Source: Streptomyces mirabilis
Lineage (GTDB): Bacteria; Actinomycetota; Actinomycetes; Streptomycetales; Streptomycetaceae
DNA length: 64,000 nucleotides
Direction of reading: 5' to 3'
Assembly: GCF_039503195.1 (NCBI RefSeq)
Contig: NZ_JBCJKP010000001.1
Span: 4,278,001 to 4,342,000 of the forward strand
Both the position numbers and the translations under genes were made by a program. A model generated the notes under the pieces. The model was not told the DNA's origin. It was given only the letters and a program-made list of their open reading frames with translations, and searched no databases. Below are positions 52,406 through 62,174 of the stretch, piece by piece; positions within the stretch are counted from its first letter, which is position 1; each line of letters begins with the position of its first letter.

Positions 52406-52547
52406 AGCCCCTCAGGGGCGCGGGGAACCGCACGATCAGCCCCCACCGGCCCGCGGCCGCACAACCCCCAGCCCGAGGCCAGGGGCGAAGCCGCAGCCCC
52501 TCAGGGGCGCGGGGAACCGCACGATCAGCCCCCACCGGCCCGCGGCC
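52406..52547. repeat. Two copies of a ~53-bp Streptomyces intergenic repeat
   Basis: Copies begin CAGCCCCTCAGGGGCGCGG at 52406 and 52494 and run to CCGCGGCC at 52458 and 52547, differing by a one-base indel. A partial third copy is near 52347-52372. Similar sequence is seen, from memory, between genes in many Streptomyces genomes. The CCCC..GGGG arms can form hairpins. It fills the 300-base gap between prfB and pkaB. Confidence 0.7.
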
Positions 52548-52591
52548 AGACAACCCGGGGTCCGGGGCGGAGCCCCAGGTCGGGGCGGGGG

Positions 52592-53833
52592 TCAGGGGGA
52601 CGCCGGGGCCGAGTTCTTCGTGTCGTGCGGCGTCGCCCCGGCGTCGTCACCCGACGTGGCCAACCATGTACCGACCCCCACCGCGGCGACGAGAACGGCC
52701 CCCGCCACCCCCAACGTGATCCGGCGTCGCCGCGCCGACGCCCGGTGCCGGGCCGACCCCGGCCGAGGCGCCCCCGCCGCCCGCGGCGCCCGAGCCGTCC
52801 CGCGCGCCCCACCCGCCAGCTCGTCCGGCCCCGGCACCCGCATCGACGTGTGCGTGTCCCGGTTGGAGTCCGGCGCAGCCCCCGGAACCAACGGCACCGC
52901 CCCCCGCCGCACCCGCGAGGCCGGCACCGTCGGCTCCGCCGTCTCGCCCCCCTCGGGGACGTCCTCCGCCGACTCCCCGTCCGGTTCGTCGACGTCCAGC
53001 GGCGGCATCCCCGCCAGCAGCGGCAGCTGCTCCCGCAACCGCGCCCCCAGCTCGGAGGCCCGCAACCGCGACGCCGGCGCCTTGGCCAGGCACTGCACGA
53101 TCAGCTGCCACAGCTCCTCGGGGATACCGGGAAGCGGTACGACCGTCTCGGTCACGTGCCGCCGCAGCACCGCCCCGGGATGCCCGCCCCCGAAGGGCGT
53201 GAACCCGGCGAGGAGCTCGTACAGCACGGTGGCCAGGGCGTAGATGTCGACGGCGGCCCGCGGCGGCAGCCCTTCGATGATCTCGGGCGCGAGATAGTCC
53301 GGCGTCCCGATGATCTTCGTGGCCCGGGTCCGCCGCGGCGAGTCGATGAGTTTGGCCACACCGAAGTCCGTGAGCAGCGCGGGGTGCGAGCCCCCCGGGC
53401 CCAGCGGACCCTGCATGTCCAGCAGCACGTTCTCCGGCTTCACGTCCCGGTGGACGACCCCGGCCGCGTGCGCCGCCGCCAGCCCGTCCGCGACGTCGGC
53501 CACGATCGCGACCGCGGCCTCGGGCGCCAGCCGCCGTTCCCGGTCGAGCCGGGTGCGCAGATCCGTGCCCCGCACGAGGTCCATGACGAGCGCGAGGTCA
53601 TTGCCGTCGACGACGAGGTCCCGCACCGCCACGACATGCGGGTGATCGAGCCCGAGCAGAGCCGTGCGCTCCTGTACGAAGCGGCCCACCAGCTCCTGGT
53701 CGGACGCGAGGTCCTCGCGCAGCAGCTTGATGGCGACGGGCCCCTCAGGTCCCTCACCGAGCCACACCGTGCCGGCGCTGCCCCGCCCCAGAATCTGGTG
53801 GGCGGTGTACCGGCTCCCGATCTTCCGTGCCAA
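52592..53833 (-). CDS. pkaB: Membrane serine/threonine protein kinase
   Basis: 413 residues. The kinase domain (8-265) has the Gly loop GRGSAGTVW, catalytic K36, HRDVKPEN (D130) and DFG (D155), with the GTPDYLAPE segment. An unstructured Ser/Arg/Pro-rich linker leads to one membrane helix (~372-390, LGVAGAVLVAAVGVGTWL) and a short outside tail. The TTG start at 53833 has AGGAG 7 bases upstream. It follows pkaA on the same strand after 158 bases. PkaA/PkaB (SCO2974/SCO2973) were among the first Streptomyces kinases described. Confidence 0.94.
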   Translation of the reverse strand: MARKIGSRYTAHQILGRGSAGTVWLGEGPEGPVAIKLLREDLASDQELVGRFVQERTALLGLDHPHVVAVRDLVVDGNDLALVMDLVRGTDLRTRLDRERRLAPEAAVAIVADVADGLAAAHAAGVVHRDVKPENVLLDMQGPLGPGGSHPALLTDFGVAKLIDSPRRTRATKIIGTPDYLAPEIIEGLPPRAAVDIYALATVLYELLAGFTPFGGGHPGAVLRRHVTETVVPLPGIPEELWQLIVQCLAKAPASRLRASELGARLREQLPLLAGMPPLDVDEPDGESAEDVPEGGETAEPTVPASRVRRGAVPLVPGAAPDSNRDTHTSMRVPGPDELAGGARGTARAPRAAGAPRPGSARHRASARRRRITLGVAGAVLVAAVGVGTWLATSGDDAGATPHDTKNSAPASP

Positions 53834-53991
53834 GACTGCTCCTACTGACGCGTGTTGCCGCTAAAAGTACGCGTCCGAAGAGCCAACCTTCACTCCGGAG
53901 ACGGAAATCACCCGTCAGATGTCGACAAATCCCCAGAGCCACGAGAGAACCGCGAGGGATTCACCGGGAATCAAAAGGGAATCGGAGGGAG

Positions 53992-55728
53992 CTAATTACC
54001 GGAACCGCCGAGATCCCCGATCCACTTGGTGGCGGTGTTGAACCCGTCCTTCAGCATGCCCCAGTACCCCTTGGTCGTCCCGATCCAGTGCTGGAGCGGG
54101 CTGAACTCCCAGACCAGCCAGCCGGCGACGAACAGGATGACGATCGTGAACAGGCAGCCCTTGAGACAGCCGAGTCCCGGGATCTTCATCGGGTTGGCGC
54201 TGCGCTGCCGCGGCTCGCGCGACTGCCGGGGCGCCGGCGCCTCGGGCTGCTGCGGCGGGGGCGCGTACCGCTGAGGCTGCGCCTGCTGCTGGGGCGCGGG
54301 GGCGTACCCCTGCTGCTGCCTCTGACGACGCTGCGGCTGCTGAGGCTGTTGCTGAGGCGCGTACTGCTGCGGCTGTTGCTGCTGCGGATACCCGTATCCG
54401 GGCGGCGGCTGCTGCCCCTGCGGCGGGCGCTGCTGTTGCTGGGGCCGCTGCTGCGGACGCGCGACCTGCCGCTGCGGACGGCGGCGCAGCGGGTCCTGGC
54501 CGGGGTCGAGGTACTGGACCTGGGTCTGCTCGTTGCGGTCCCGGGCCGCGCGCAGCTGGCTCTGCCAGGGGTGCGGGTCCTCGCCCTGCCCCGGCTGCCC
54601 CGGCTGGTGCGGGGGCACCGGCGGCATCACGGCGGTCGGGTCGGCGGCGCCGCGGTGCGGCAGTACGGCGGTGGGGTCGGCGGCGCCGGGCATGCCGGGG
54701 GCGCCGGTGTGCGGCAGGACGCTGGTCGCGCCGTTCGGGTCGTAGGCCCCCGGGGCGCTGTGCGGCAGCACCTGCGTGGGGTCGGCCGCGCCGGGCACGC
54801 CCGGCACCGCGGCCGGCGCCGGGTCGGGGGCGAGCAGCGCGCCCACGCCCTCCGCGGCGGCGATCTGCGCGGAGTTGGCGTGCACACCGATGCCCTGGGC
54901 GACGGTGCGCAGCCCGCGGGCGAGGTTCTCGGCGCTGGGCCGCTGATCCGGGTTCTTGCGCAGGCAGCGCTCTATGACGGTCCACAGGGGGTCCGGGACC
55001 GTGGAGGGGCGGCGCGGCTCGGCGCTCAGGTGCTGGTGCAGCACTTCGAGGGCGGACTCGCCGGCGAACGGGGGACGGCCGGTGACCAGCTCGTACAGCA
55101 GGATGCCCGCGCCATAGATGTCCACGGCGGACGTCTGCGGGCGTCCCTCGGCGGACTCCGGCGCCACGTACGCGGGCGTGCCGACGAACTCGTGGGTCCG
55201 GGTGAGGCCCGGGGAGTCGGCGAGCCGGGCGATGCCGAAGTCGGTGAGCATCGGGTGCATCTGGCCGCCGTCCTGCTTGAGCAGGACGTTCGCGGGCTTC
55301 AGGTCGCGGTGCACGACGCCGTCGGCGTGGCTGGCGGCGAGCGCGTCGGCGACCTGGGCGGTGAGGAGGGCGGCGGCGACGGGCGAGAACGGGCCGTTCT
55401 CGCGCAGATAGCGGTGCAGGTCGGGGCCGTCGACCAGGTCCATGACCAGGGCGAGCAGGTCACCCTCGACGACGAGGTCCCGTACCCGCACGATGTTCGG
55501 GTGGGTCAGGCGCAGCAGGACGGAGCGCTCCCGGAGGAACCGCATCACGATGTCCGCGTCGTTGGCGAGCTCCTCCTTGAGGACCTTGATCGCCACGGTC
55601 TCGCCGGGCTGGCCGGCGACGGCCGCCTCGGCGCCCGCGGTCTCCCGCTGGCGGGCTCGCCAGACAGTGCCTGTGGCGCCGCGCCCAAGCGGCTCCTCAA
55701 GGAGGTACTTGCTCCCTACCGGCCGCAC
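53992..55728 (-). CDS. pkaA: Membrane serine/threonine protein kinase with Gln-rich linker
   Basis: 578 residues. Kinase domain (5-275): GRGATGTVW, K48, HRDLKPAN and DFG, with GTPAYVAPE. Then a Pro/Ala region with ADPTAVLPH-type repeats and a very Gln/Pro-rich part (~410-510, with QQQQ runs). A membrane helix (~533-553, LFTIVILFVAGWLVWEF) and a short tail follow. The GTG at 55728 has GGAG upstream. It shares a 477-base divergent region with the FHA/FtsK gene, and an FHA domain could bind its phosphothreonine products. Confidence 0.94.
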   Translation of the reverse strand: MRPVGSKYLLEEPLGRGATGTVWRARQRETAGAEAAVAGQPGETVAIKVLKEELANDADIVMRFLRERSVLLRLTHPNIVRVRDLVVEGDLLALVMDLVDGPDLHRYLRENGPFSPVAAALLTAQVADALAASHADGVVHRDLKPANVLLKQDGGQMHPMLTDFGIARLADSPGLTRTHEFVGTPAYVAPESAEGRPQTSAVDIYGAGILLYELVTGRPPFAGESALEVLHQHLSAEPRRPSTVPDPLWTVIERCLRKNPDQRPSAENLARGLRTVAQGIGVHANSAQIAAAEGVGALLAPDPAPAAVPGVPGAADPTQVLPHSAPGAYDPNGATSVLPHTGAPGMPGAADPTAVLPHRGAADPTAVMPPVPPHQPGQPGQGEDPHPWQSQLRAARDRNEQTQVQYLDPGQDPLRRRPQRQVARPQQRPQQQQRPPQGQQPPPGYGYPQQQQPQQYAPQQQPQQPQRRQRQQQGYAPAPQQQAQPQRYAPPPQQPEAPAPRQSREPRQRSANPMKIPGLGCLKGCLFTIVILFVAGWLVWEFSPLQHWIGTTKGYWGMLKDGFNTATKWIGDLGGSGN

Positions 55729-56205
55729 GTCATGCGCTCCCTGTTGCTTGCTTGCCTGGTCCGTCCGCCGTCGTCAGCGTGCTGTGGCGGTTTCCGCTCC
55801 ACTGTAGTGCCGAGACACATGGCACCGGACTGTCGTGTTCCTGTGCTTCCCACTGCTTCCCATAAGCACCTGTGCTTCGCATAAGCGCTCACGTACGCGT
55901 TCCCGTACATGTTCGATGGAAAGACGCTCGCATGTGGCGGTTGGTTGCCGATCGGCGTGCGCGGGGGCGACGTGACCGATCTCAAGCGGGCACCGGTCGG
56001 GCACTGGTCAGGCACTTTTACGGGCAGAGCCGACCAATCAAGATCACTTGCCGGTGGGGGGCGGGCGTGTTGTCAGTGACAGGTGCGAGGATGCCTTCAG
56101 TACTGGCCGACGCGCCCGTGTGCGGTGGGGGAATCTGCGGTGGGGGACCGCGGCACAGCCTCGCCCTCCTCGCGGGCGCCTGCGCGGAAGGGACCGCTGG
56201 CGGCG
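55729..56205. promoter_or_regulatory. Divergent promoter region pkaA / FHA-FtsK gene, with repeated TGCTTC motifs
   Basis: No gene is seen in this stretch. Near pkaA, TGCTTC occurs at 55843, 55854 and 55873, and CTTCCCATAAGC/CTTCGCATAAGC at 55856-55867 and 55875-55886. Another pair, GGGCACTGGTCAGGCAC, is near 56000-56016. The motifs may bind a regulator; none is identified. Confidence 0.5.
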
Positions 56206-59200
56206 ATGCAGATCCGGCTGACCGTCGTAGACCCGCTGGGCTCGCCCTCGGAGCCGCGGGGGCGAGCCGCGGCCTGCGATGTGCTGGTCACCGCACCCGC
56301 CGGGACGGCGCTGGCGGCGGTGGCGGCGGGTCTGGCCTCGGCGGTCGGCGGTGAGGGCGCGGGCCAGCACGAGCGCGGCCGAGAGCTCGGCGGAGGACCC
56401 GTCGTGCTGTACGCGGGAGCCGAGCGCCTCGACGGCCGGCGCTGCACCCTGGGCGAGCCGCCCCTGACCGACGGCGCCGTGCTGTCCCTGGGCTGCCCCG
56501 CCGAACCCGGTCCCGACGTGGACGGGGTCGCGGCCCGGCTCCATGTCGTCGCGGGCCCCGACGCGGGCGGCGTCCACCTGCTGCACGGCGGCCGGATCGA
56601 CATCGGCCGCTCCGCCGACGCGGATGTCCCACTGGACGATCCCGACGTCTCCCGCCTGCACTGCGCGGTCACGGTCACCCCCGAGGGCCGCGTCTCGGTC
56701 GCCGACCTGGGCTCGACGAACGGCACGACGCTGGACGGCACCCAGGTCGGCACCCGCCCGGTCCGCTTCGGGCAGGGCGCGCTGCTGCGTGTCGGCGAGT
56801 CCGCCCTGCGACTGGCTCCGCCCGGTGGCGCGGATCCGGTGGGCACGACGCCGGACGGGGAGGGCCACGTCAGGGTCACCACCCTCACCGGCACGGCCAC
56901 CCGCCCGAAGCCGCCCACCGGCCCCGGCCCCTCGTCGTCCCACGCCGGTCCCACCGCCCCCGCCGGTCCTTCCGCTCCTGTCGTGCCCCACGCGCGCGTG
57001 GGGGGCGCCTCCGGTGCCGGCGCGCTGCCCGTGCCGCCCGTCGGTGACACACATCACGGCTTCGGATCGGCGGAGTGGGGAGCTGCGGGCGGCGTCCCCG
57101 GAGGACAGGAGCACGGCCCGGTCGTGCCCGAACAGGGCCGGGCACCCCGGATCGAGAGCAGGCCCGCGCGGCCGTCCGGCCCCGACACGCCGGGGGACGG
57201 AGTCACGCCCCGGGCCGCGGCCGGTCAGGAGCCGGGCACCCGCAAAGGCACGCCCACACGGGGCACCGACGTGCCGCCGGGAGTGCGCAAGCGGAGCGGA
57301 TTCGGCGCGTGGGCGCGTCGGCTGACCGGCGCCCGGGACGAACTGCCGGGCACCGGACCGGGGGATCCGTACGACACGGAAGGGGATGACGGGGCGGCGG
57401 AGTTCCTGGCGGCCTCCCTGCCCCCACAGGCCCCGGAGAGCTGGCCCGATCCCGCGACGCTGCTGCTCACCGCGCTGGGTCCGGGACCGCGGCTGTGGGA
57501 GCGCGGCCCGGGCCACCCGGAGACGCTGACGGTGCGGCTGGGCACGGCGGACCGTGCGGCCCCCGACGGTTCGGGGCTGGTGCCCGCGGTGCCGGTGACC
57601 GCGGGCCTGCGGGAGGTCGGCTCGCTGGGCCTGGCGGGGCCGCGGGCGCGGCTGGCCGGACTGACCCGCTCGGTGGTCGCCCAGCTCGCCGCGCTGCACT
57701 CCCCCGACGCCCTCGACATCGTCCTGATCAGCGCGGACCGCTCCCGCCCCGTGGAGGAGCGCACCGCCGAGTGGTCCTGGCTCGGCTGGCTCCCACATCT
57801 GCGCCCCACCCACGGCCAGGACTGCCGTCTCCTCCTCGCCTACGACCGTGAACAGGCGACGGCCCGCACGGACGAGCTCCTGCGCCGCCTGGACGACCAG
57901 CTGACGGAAACGGGCGGCGCCCGGGGCGCGTACGACAAGGCCGACCGCGTCCCCGTGGACGCGCGGGGCGGCGCACGGCGCCCGTCCTGGGCCCGCGAAG
58001 AGGACCCGACGGGGGCCGACCCGGACTTCGAGGGGCCGTTCACCGTGCTCGTCGTGGACGGGGACCCCGGAGGCGCCGACGTACGGGAGACGGTGCTGCG
58101 GCTGACGCACGAGGGCGCGCGGGCGGGCATACACGTGGTGTGTCTGGCCGAGACCGTGTCGGCCTCGCCCGCGTCCCCGGTGACGGAAACGTACGCGGCG
58201 GCCTGCGAGGCATCACCGGCGTTCCGGGAGTGCGGGGCGGTCGCGCTGCTCAGCGGGGATGTGGCGACGGCGCTGCGACTGATGCGGGTGGGAGCCGACG
58301 GGCCCGTGGGGCACGGCACGGTCGCCGCGGTGGACGCGGTGTCACTGGCCTGGGCGGAGCGTTTCGCGCGCGCACTGGCCCCCCTCCGTACGGACGGGGC
58401 GCACGCCGACCGCCACGCGCGCGTGTCCGCGCCGCTCCCTCAAGCGGCCCGTCTGCTGGACGAGTTGGGACTGGCCCGGGCCACCCCGGCGTCCCTCATG
58501 GCGCGTTGGGCGGACGCGGCGGACGACACGGAGGCCCTTGGGGGCCGCGGCCGGGCCGTCCTCGGCGCCGGCCCGCGCGGCCCGGTCGCCGTGGACCTCC
58601 CCACCGAGGGCCCGCACCTGCTGATAGAGGGCCCGCCCGGCAGCGGTCGTACGGAGCTGCTCCGCGCGATCGCCGCGTCCCTGGCCGCCGCGGAGCGCCC
58701 CGACCGGCTCGGGATCGTGCTGATGGACGGGCGGGACGGCACCGGGGGCCACGGCGCGGGCCAAGGAGCGGAGGGGCTGCGGGTCTGTACGGACCTGCCC
58801 CACGTCACCACCCACCTCACCGCCAACGACCCCGTACGGATGCGGGAGTTCGCCCAGGCGCTCAGCGCCGAGCTGAAGCGGCGGGCCGAGCTCCTGGGTC
58901 GGCTCGACTTCGCGGAGTGGCACACGCGCGGCGAGATGTCGGGCCGGATGGTCGCCCAGCGCACCCCCAAACCCTCCCCGGGAGCGAAGCCCGGCTCCGG
59001 CTCCCCCTCCTCCTCCGGCGCCGCGGATCTCGACGCGCCCCCCAGTTCGACCCTGCGGCTGCGCCCGGCGGCTGCCCGCGAACGGGCGGAACCGGGCCCC
59101 CCGTTGGCCCGTCTCTTCGTCATCATCGACGACCTGGACGCGTTGCTCTCCCCCGCCCTGGGCTCCCCGGGACGACCGGCGGCCGGTTCGGTCGTACGGG

Positions 59201-59613
59201 CTCTGGAGGCCGTCGCCCGCGAGGGTGACCGCCTCGGGGTGCACCTTGTGGCAGCCGCCGCCGACGACGGCCGCACGGCGACCACCGAACTGGGCCGCGC
59301 CGCCTCGCTCCGTATCTCCCTCGACCCGGTGTCCCCCGGCGCGGACGAACCCGCCCCCGGCCGCGGCCGTCTGTCCACTCCCGACGGCCGCCTCACGCCC
59401 TTCCAGGCCGGCCGGGTCACGGGCCGCATCCCCCGCACGGCCACCCTCCGCCCCACGGTCGTCCCCCTCGAATGGCACCGCATGGGCGACCCCCCGGCCC
59501 GCCGCCCCGTCCGCGAACTCGGCAACGGCCCCACGGACCTGGCCCTGCTGGCCAGCGCGCTGGAGCGGGCGGCGAAGTCGGTGGCGGCGGTGGAGATGCC
59601 GTCGTTGCTGTAG
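56206..59613 (+). CDS. FHA-domain, FtsK/EccC-like ATPase-fold protein
   Basis: 1135 residues from ATG 56206; an earlier in-frame start at 56083 is possible but less supported. An N-terminal ubiquitin-like region (MQIRLTVVDP) is followed by an FHA domain (~125-200) with GRS, SRLHC and DLGSTNGT motifs that bind phosphothreonine. A disordered linker joins two FtsK/SpoIIIE-type modules. The only Walker A-like site is GPPGSGRT (~808), with Arg for the usual Lys; the Walker B is VIIDDLDAL. It lies beside pkaA/pkaB, so it may read their signal. It may be part of a secretion-like apparatus, but no ESX gene is near. The S. coelicolor counterpart is SCO2975. Confidence 0.88.
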   Translation: MQIRLTVVDPLGSPSEPRGRAAACDVLVTAPAGTALAAVAAGLASAVGGEGAGQHERGRELGGGPVVLYAGAERLDGRRCTLGEPPLTDGAVLSLGCPAEPGPDVDGVAARLHVVAGPDAGGVHLLHGGRIDIGRSADADVPLDDPDVSRLHCAVTVTPEGRVSVADLGSTNGTTLDGTQVGTRPVRFGQGALLRVGESALRLAPPGGADPVGTTPDGEGHVRVTTLTGTATRPKPPTGPGPSSSHAGPTAPAGPSAPVVPHARVGGASGAGALPVPPVGDTHHGFGSAEWGAAGGVPGGQEHGPVVPEQGRAPRIESRPARPSGPDTPGDGVTPRAAAGQEPGTRKGTPTRGTDVPPGVRKRSGFGAWARRLTGARDELPGTGPGDPYDTEGDDGAAEFLAASLPPQAPESWPDPATLLLTALGPGPRLWERGPGHPETLTVRLGTADRAAPDGSGLVPAVPVTAGLREVGSLGLAGPRARLAGLTRSVVAQLAALHSPDALDIVLISADRSRPVEERTAEWSWLGWLPHLRPTHGQDCRLLLAYDREQATARTDELLRRLDDQLTETGGARGAYDKADRVPVDARGGARRPSWAREEDPTGADPDFEGPFTVLVVDGDPGGADVRETVLRLTHEGARAGIHVVCLAETVSASPASPVTETYAAACEASPAFRECGAVALLSGDVATALRLMRVGADGPVGHGTVAAVDAVSLAWAERFARALAPLRTDGAHADRHARVSAPLPQAARLLDELGLARATPASLMARWADAADDTEALGGRGRAVLGAGPRGPVAVDLPTEGPHLLIEGPPGSGRTELLRAIAASLAAAERPDRLGIVLMDGRDGTGGHGAGQGAEGLRVCTDLPHVTTHLTANDPVRMREFAQALSAELKRRAELLGRLDFAEWHTRGEMSGRMVAQRTPKPSPGAKPGSGSPSSSGAADLDAPPSSTLRLRPAAARERAEPGPPLARLFVIIDDLDALLSPALGSPGRPAAGSVVRALEAVAREGDRLGVHLVAAAADDGRTATTELGRAASLRISLDPVSPGADEPAPGRGRLSTPDGRLTPFQAGRVTGRIPRTATLRPTVVPLEWHRMGDPPARRPVRELGNGPTDLALLASALERAAKSVAAVEMPSLL

Positions 59614-59646
59614 GTCCTCGACACCCGTACGCGACACTCGGCCCCC

Positions 59647-60489
59647 ATGAGGGACATGAGTGACATGAGTGACTGGTATCTGCAGCAGGAGTACGGGGTC
59701 CGGTTCGAGTGGGGGGCCGGTGGGGCGGAGCGGGTCGCGGGCGGGGTCGGGTGTCTCGTGGTGGTGGACGTGTTGTCGTTCAGCACCTCCGTGAACGTCG
59801 CCGTCGAGGCGGGGACCCGGGTCCACCCCTATGCCTGGCGGGACGAGACGGCGTCCGTCTTCGCCCGGGACAACGCCGCGGAACTGGCGGTCGGACGGCG
59901 GGCGGTCACCGCGGCCTCTCCCTGGTCGCTGTCCCCCGCCGCGCTCCGGCGGGCCCCGTTCACCCCCCGGCTCGTCCTCCCCTCGCCCAACGGATCCGCC
60001 ATCGCCGCGGCGGCGGGCGACTCGACCGTGGTCGCGGGCTGTCTGCGCAACGCGTCGGCCGTCGGCCGATGGCTGGCGCTCCATGGTCACGGAACCCTGG
60101 AACGGCCCCTCGCCGTGATCGCCGCGGGCGAGCGCTGGCCGGACGGCAGCCTGCGGCCGGGGGTGGAGGACCTGATGGGGGCCGGAGCGATCATCGCCGC
60201 ACTCCAGGCGGCGGGCGGCGCCGGACCGCTGTCGCCCGAGGCGGCGGCCGCCCGGACCGCCTTCACCGGGACCCCCGACGCGGCCGGTGCCGTGGCCGCA
60301 TGTTCCTCCGCTCTGGAACTGGTCCGGAGCGGCTTCGCCGACGACGTGGCGATCGCGGTCGAGGTGGACGCGAGTACGACCGTGCCCGTGCTCACCGACG
60401 GCGCCTTCAGCGCGGGCACCCGCACCGACGGCAGCCCCCTCGACGGCGCTGTCCACACCGGCCCCGTCCAGCTCATGCCGCCCGACTGA
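59647..60489 (+). CDS. 2-phosphosulfolactate phosphatase family (ComB)
   Basis: 280 residues. The ComB fold is visible: VVVDVLSFSTSVNVAVEAG at the start with the acid Asp, then LPSPNGSAI and ERWPDGSLRPGVEDLMGAGAI. It hydrolyses phosphosulfolactate in the coenzyme M pathway of methanogens; the role in actinomycetes is not settled. Start ATG 59647; ATG 59656 and 59665 are also in frame. It stands 33 bases after the FHA/FtsK gene, likely co-transcribed. Confidence 0.9.
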   Translation: MRDMSDMSDWYLQQEYGVRFEWGAGGAERVAGGVGCLVVVDVLSFSTSVNVAVEAGTRVHPYAWRDETASVFARDNAAELAVGRRAVTAASPWSLSPAALRRAPFTPRLVLPSPNGSAIAAAAGDSTVVAGCLRNASAVGRWLALHGHGTLERPLAVIAAGERWPDGSLRPGVEDLMGAGAIIAALQAAGGAGPLSPEAAAARTAFTGTPDAAGAVAACSSALELVRSGFADDVAIAVEVDASTTVPVLTDGAFSAGTRTDGSPLDGAVHTGPVQLMPPD

Positions 60490-60667
60490 ACCGCCGTCAT
60501 CCGACTGACCCGCCATCACCCGGCTTTCGAGTCCTCCTTGTTCCCATTCCACCGCCGGAGCGCCCCCGCCGCACAGAGTCCGCACCGCGTTCGCACAGCC
60601 GCCCACGTCACGACCCAATCACGATCACCCGCTTGACAGCGCAGGCGCTCTTGCCGCCCTCGATGTC

Positions 60668-60683
60668 CCAGGCGTAGACCAGA
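60668..60683. promoter_or_regulatory. Weak DasR-like half-site upstream of the third ABC operon
   Basis: CCAGGCGTAGACCAGA keeps the TAGACCAG half of the dre consensus but diverges on the other half. It lies 50 bases before the start. Low confidence. Confidence 0.25.
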
Positions 60684-60733
60684 GCGCACGGGACAGCGCC
60701 GGACGTTCGACGAAGAACGAGAACGGGGCAGTG

Positions 60734-62167
60734 ATGCACAGAGCTCTTCGTACACACAAGTCGCCCAACCACTCGACGCACAGGTCACGCGGAGCCGCAC
60801 ACCACCGCAGGTCACCCAGGGCCGCGCAGGCCGCCGCAGCCGCCGTCGCCGTCGCGCTCGCCCTCACCGCGTGCGGCGGTGGCAGCAAGGACAAGAACAG
60901 CAACGGTGGTACGAGCAGCGCCAGTGCGAGCGGCGGCACCGTCACCCTCCCCAAGCTCAACGGCGAGAGCCTCGAAGTCGCCGCCGTCTGGACCGGCGAG
61001 GAGCAGAAGAACTTCAAGACGGTCCTCGCGGAGTTCGAGAAGCGCACCGGCGCGAAGGTGACCTTCGTGGCGGCCCAGGACCCGATCATCAACTTCCTCG
61101 GTTCGAAGATCGCGGGCGGCCAGCCGCCGGACGTCGCGCTGCTCCCGCAGCCCGGCGCCATCAAACAGGCCGTCGACAAGAAGTGGGCCAAACCCCTCGG
61201 CCCCGAGGCCCTGGCCGAGCTCGCCAAGAACTACTCGCAGGGCTGGCAGGACATCGGCAAGGTGGGCGGCAAGCAGTACGGCGTGTACTACAAGGCCGCC
61301 AACAAGTCGCTGATCTGGTACAACGCCAAGGTCTTCGAGAACGCGGGCGCGAAGGAGCCCCAGACCTGGCAGGACCTGCTGACGACCGCGCAGACGGTCT
61401 ACGACTCCGGTGTCACCCCGTTCTCCGTCGGCGGCGCCGACGGCTGGACCCTCACCGACTGGTTCGAGAACGTGTATCTCTCCCAGGCGGGCCCGGAGAA
61501 GTACGACCAGCTGAGCCAGCACAAGATCAAGTGGACGGATCCGTCCGTCAAGCAGGCCCTCACCACCCTCGCCGGGATCTGGGGCAAGAAGAACTACATC
61601 GCGGGCGGCGCGAACGGCGCCCTGCAGACGGAGTTCCCGAGCTCCGTCACCCAGACCTTCACCGGCGGCGACCAGCCCAAGGCGGGCATGGTCTTCGAGG
61701 GCGACTTCGCACAGGTCAACATCGGCGAGACCAAGGCCAAGGTGGGCACGGACGCGAAGGTGTTCCCGTTCCCGGCCGTGGGCAGCGCGGCGCCCGTGGT
61801 CTCCGGCGGCGACGCGGCCGTCATCCTGAAGGACTCCAAGGCGGCGCAGGCACTGGCCACCTTCCTGGCCTCCCCGGACGCGGCGACGATCCAGGCCAAG
61901 CTGGGCGGCTACCTCTCCCCCAACAAGAACGTGCCGAACTCGGCGTACCCGAACGCCGTGCAGCAGAAGATCGCCAAGTCCCTGATCGCGTCGGGCGACG
62001 ACTTCCGCTTCGACATGTCCGACCAGGCCCCGCAGGCCTTCGGCGGCACGCCCGGCAAGGGTGAGTGGAAGGACCTCCAGGACTTCCTGAAGAACCCGAC
62101 CGACGTCGCGGGCACCCAGGCGACGCTGGAGAAGGACGCGGCGGCTGCGTACGGCAGCGGAAGCTGA
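60734..62167 (+). CDS. Sugar-binding lipoprotein, third ABC operon
   Basis: 477 residues. An unusually long, His/Arg-rich N-terminus (to ~35) precedes the signal helix and lipobox ALTACGGG. Binding-protein segments include ESLEVAAVWTGEEQKNF and PDVALLPQPGA, and YYKAANKSLIWYN. The ATG at 60734 has GGGG upstream. A site resembling a DasR half-site (60668-60683) is just upstream; 11 of 16 positions match. Cargo unknown. By synteny SCO2978. Confidence 0.92.
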   Translation: MHRALRTHKSPNHSTHRSRGAAHHRRSPRAAQAAAAAVAVALALTACGGGSKDKNSNGGTSSASASGGTVTLPKLNGESLEVAAVWTGEEQKNFKTVLAEFEKRTGAKVTFVAAQDPIINFLGSKIAGGQPPDVALLPQPGAIKQAVDKKWAKPLGPEALAELAKNYSQGWQDIGKVGGKQYGVYYKAANKSLIWYNAKVFENAGAKEPQTWQDLLTTAQTVYDSGVTPFSVGGADGWTLTDWFENVYLSQAGPEKYDQLSQHKIKWTDPSVKQALTTLAGIWGKKNYIAGGANGALQTEFPSSVTQTFTGGDQPKAGMVFEGDFAQVNIGETKAKVGTDAKVFPFPAVGSAAPVVSGGDAAVILKDSKAAQALATFLASPDAATIQAKLGGYLSPNKNVPNSAYPNAVQQKIAKSLIASGDDFRFDMSDQAPQAFGGTPGKGEWKDLQDFLKNPTDVAGTQATLEKDAAAAYGSGS

Positions 62168-62174
62168 TCCGGCG

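Noticed and set aside
51311..53848. Open frame of 845 codons on the plus strand across prfB and pkaB
   Set aside because: It spans two real genes and the repeat element between them and shows no family motif.
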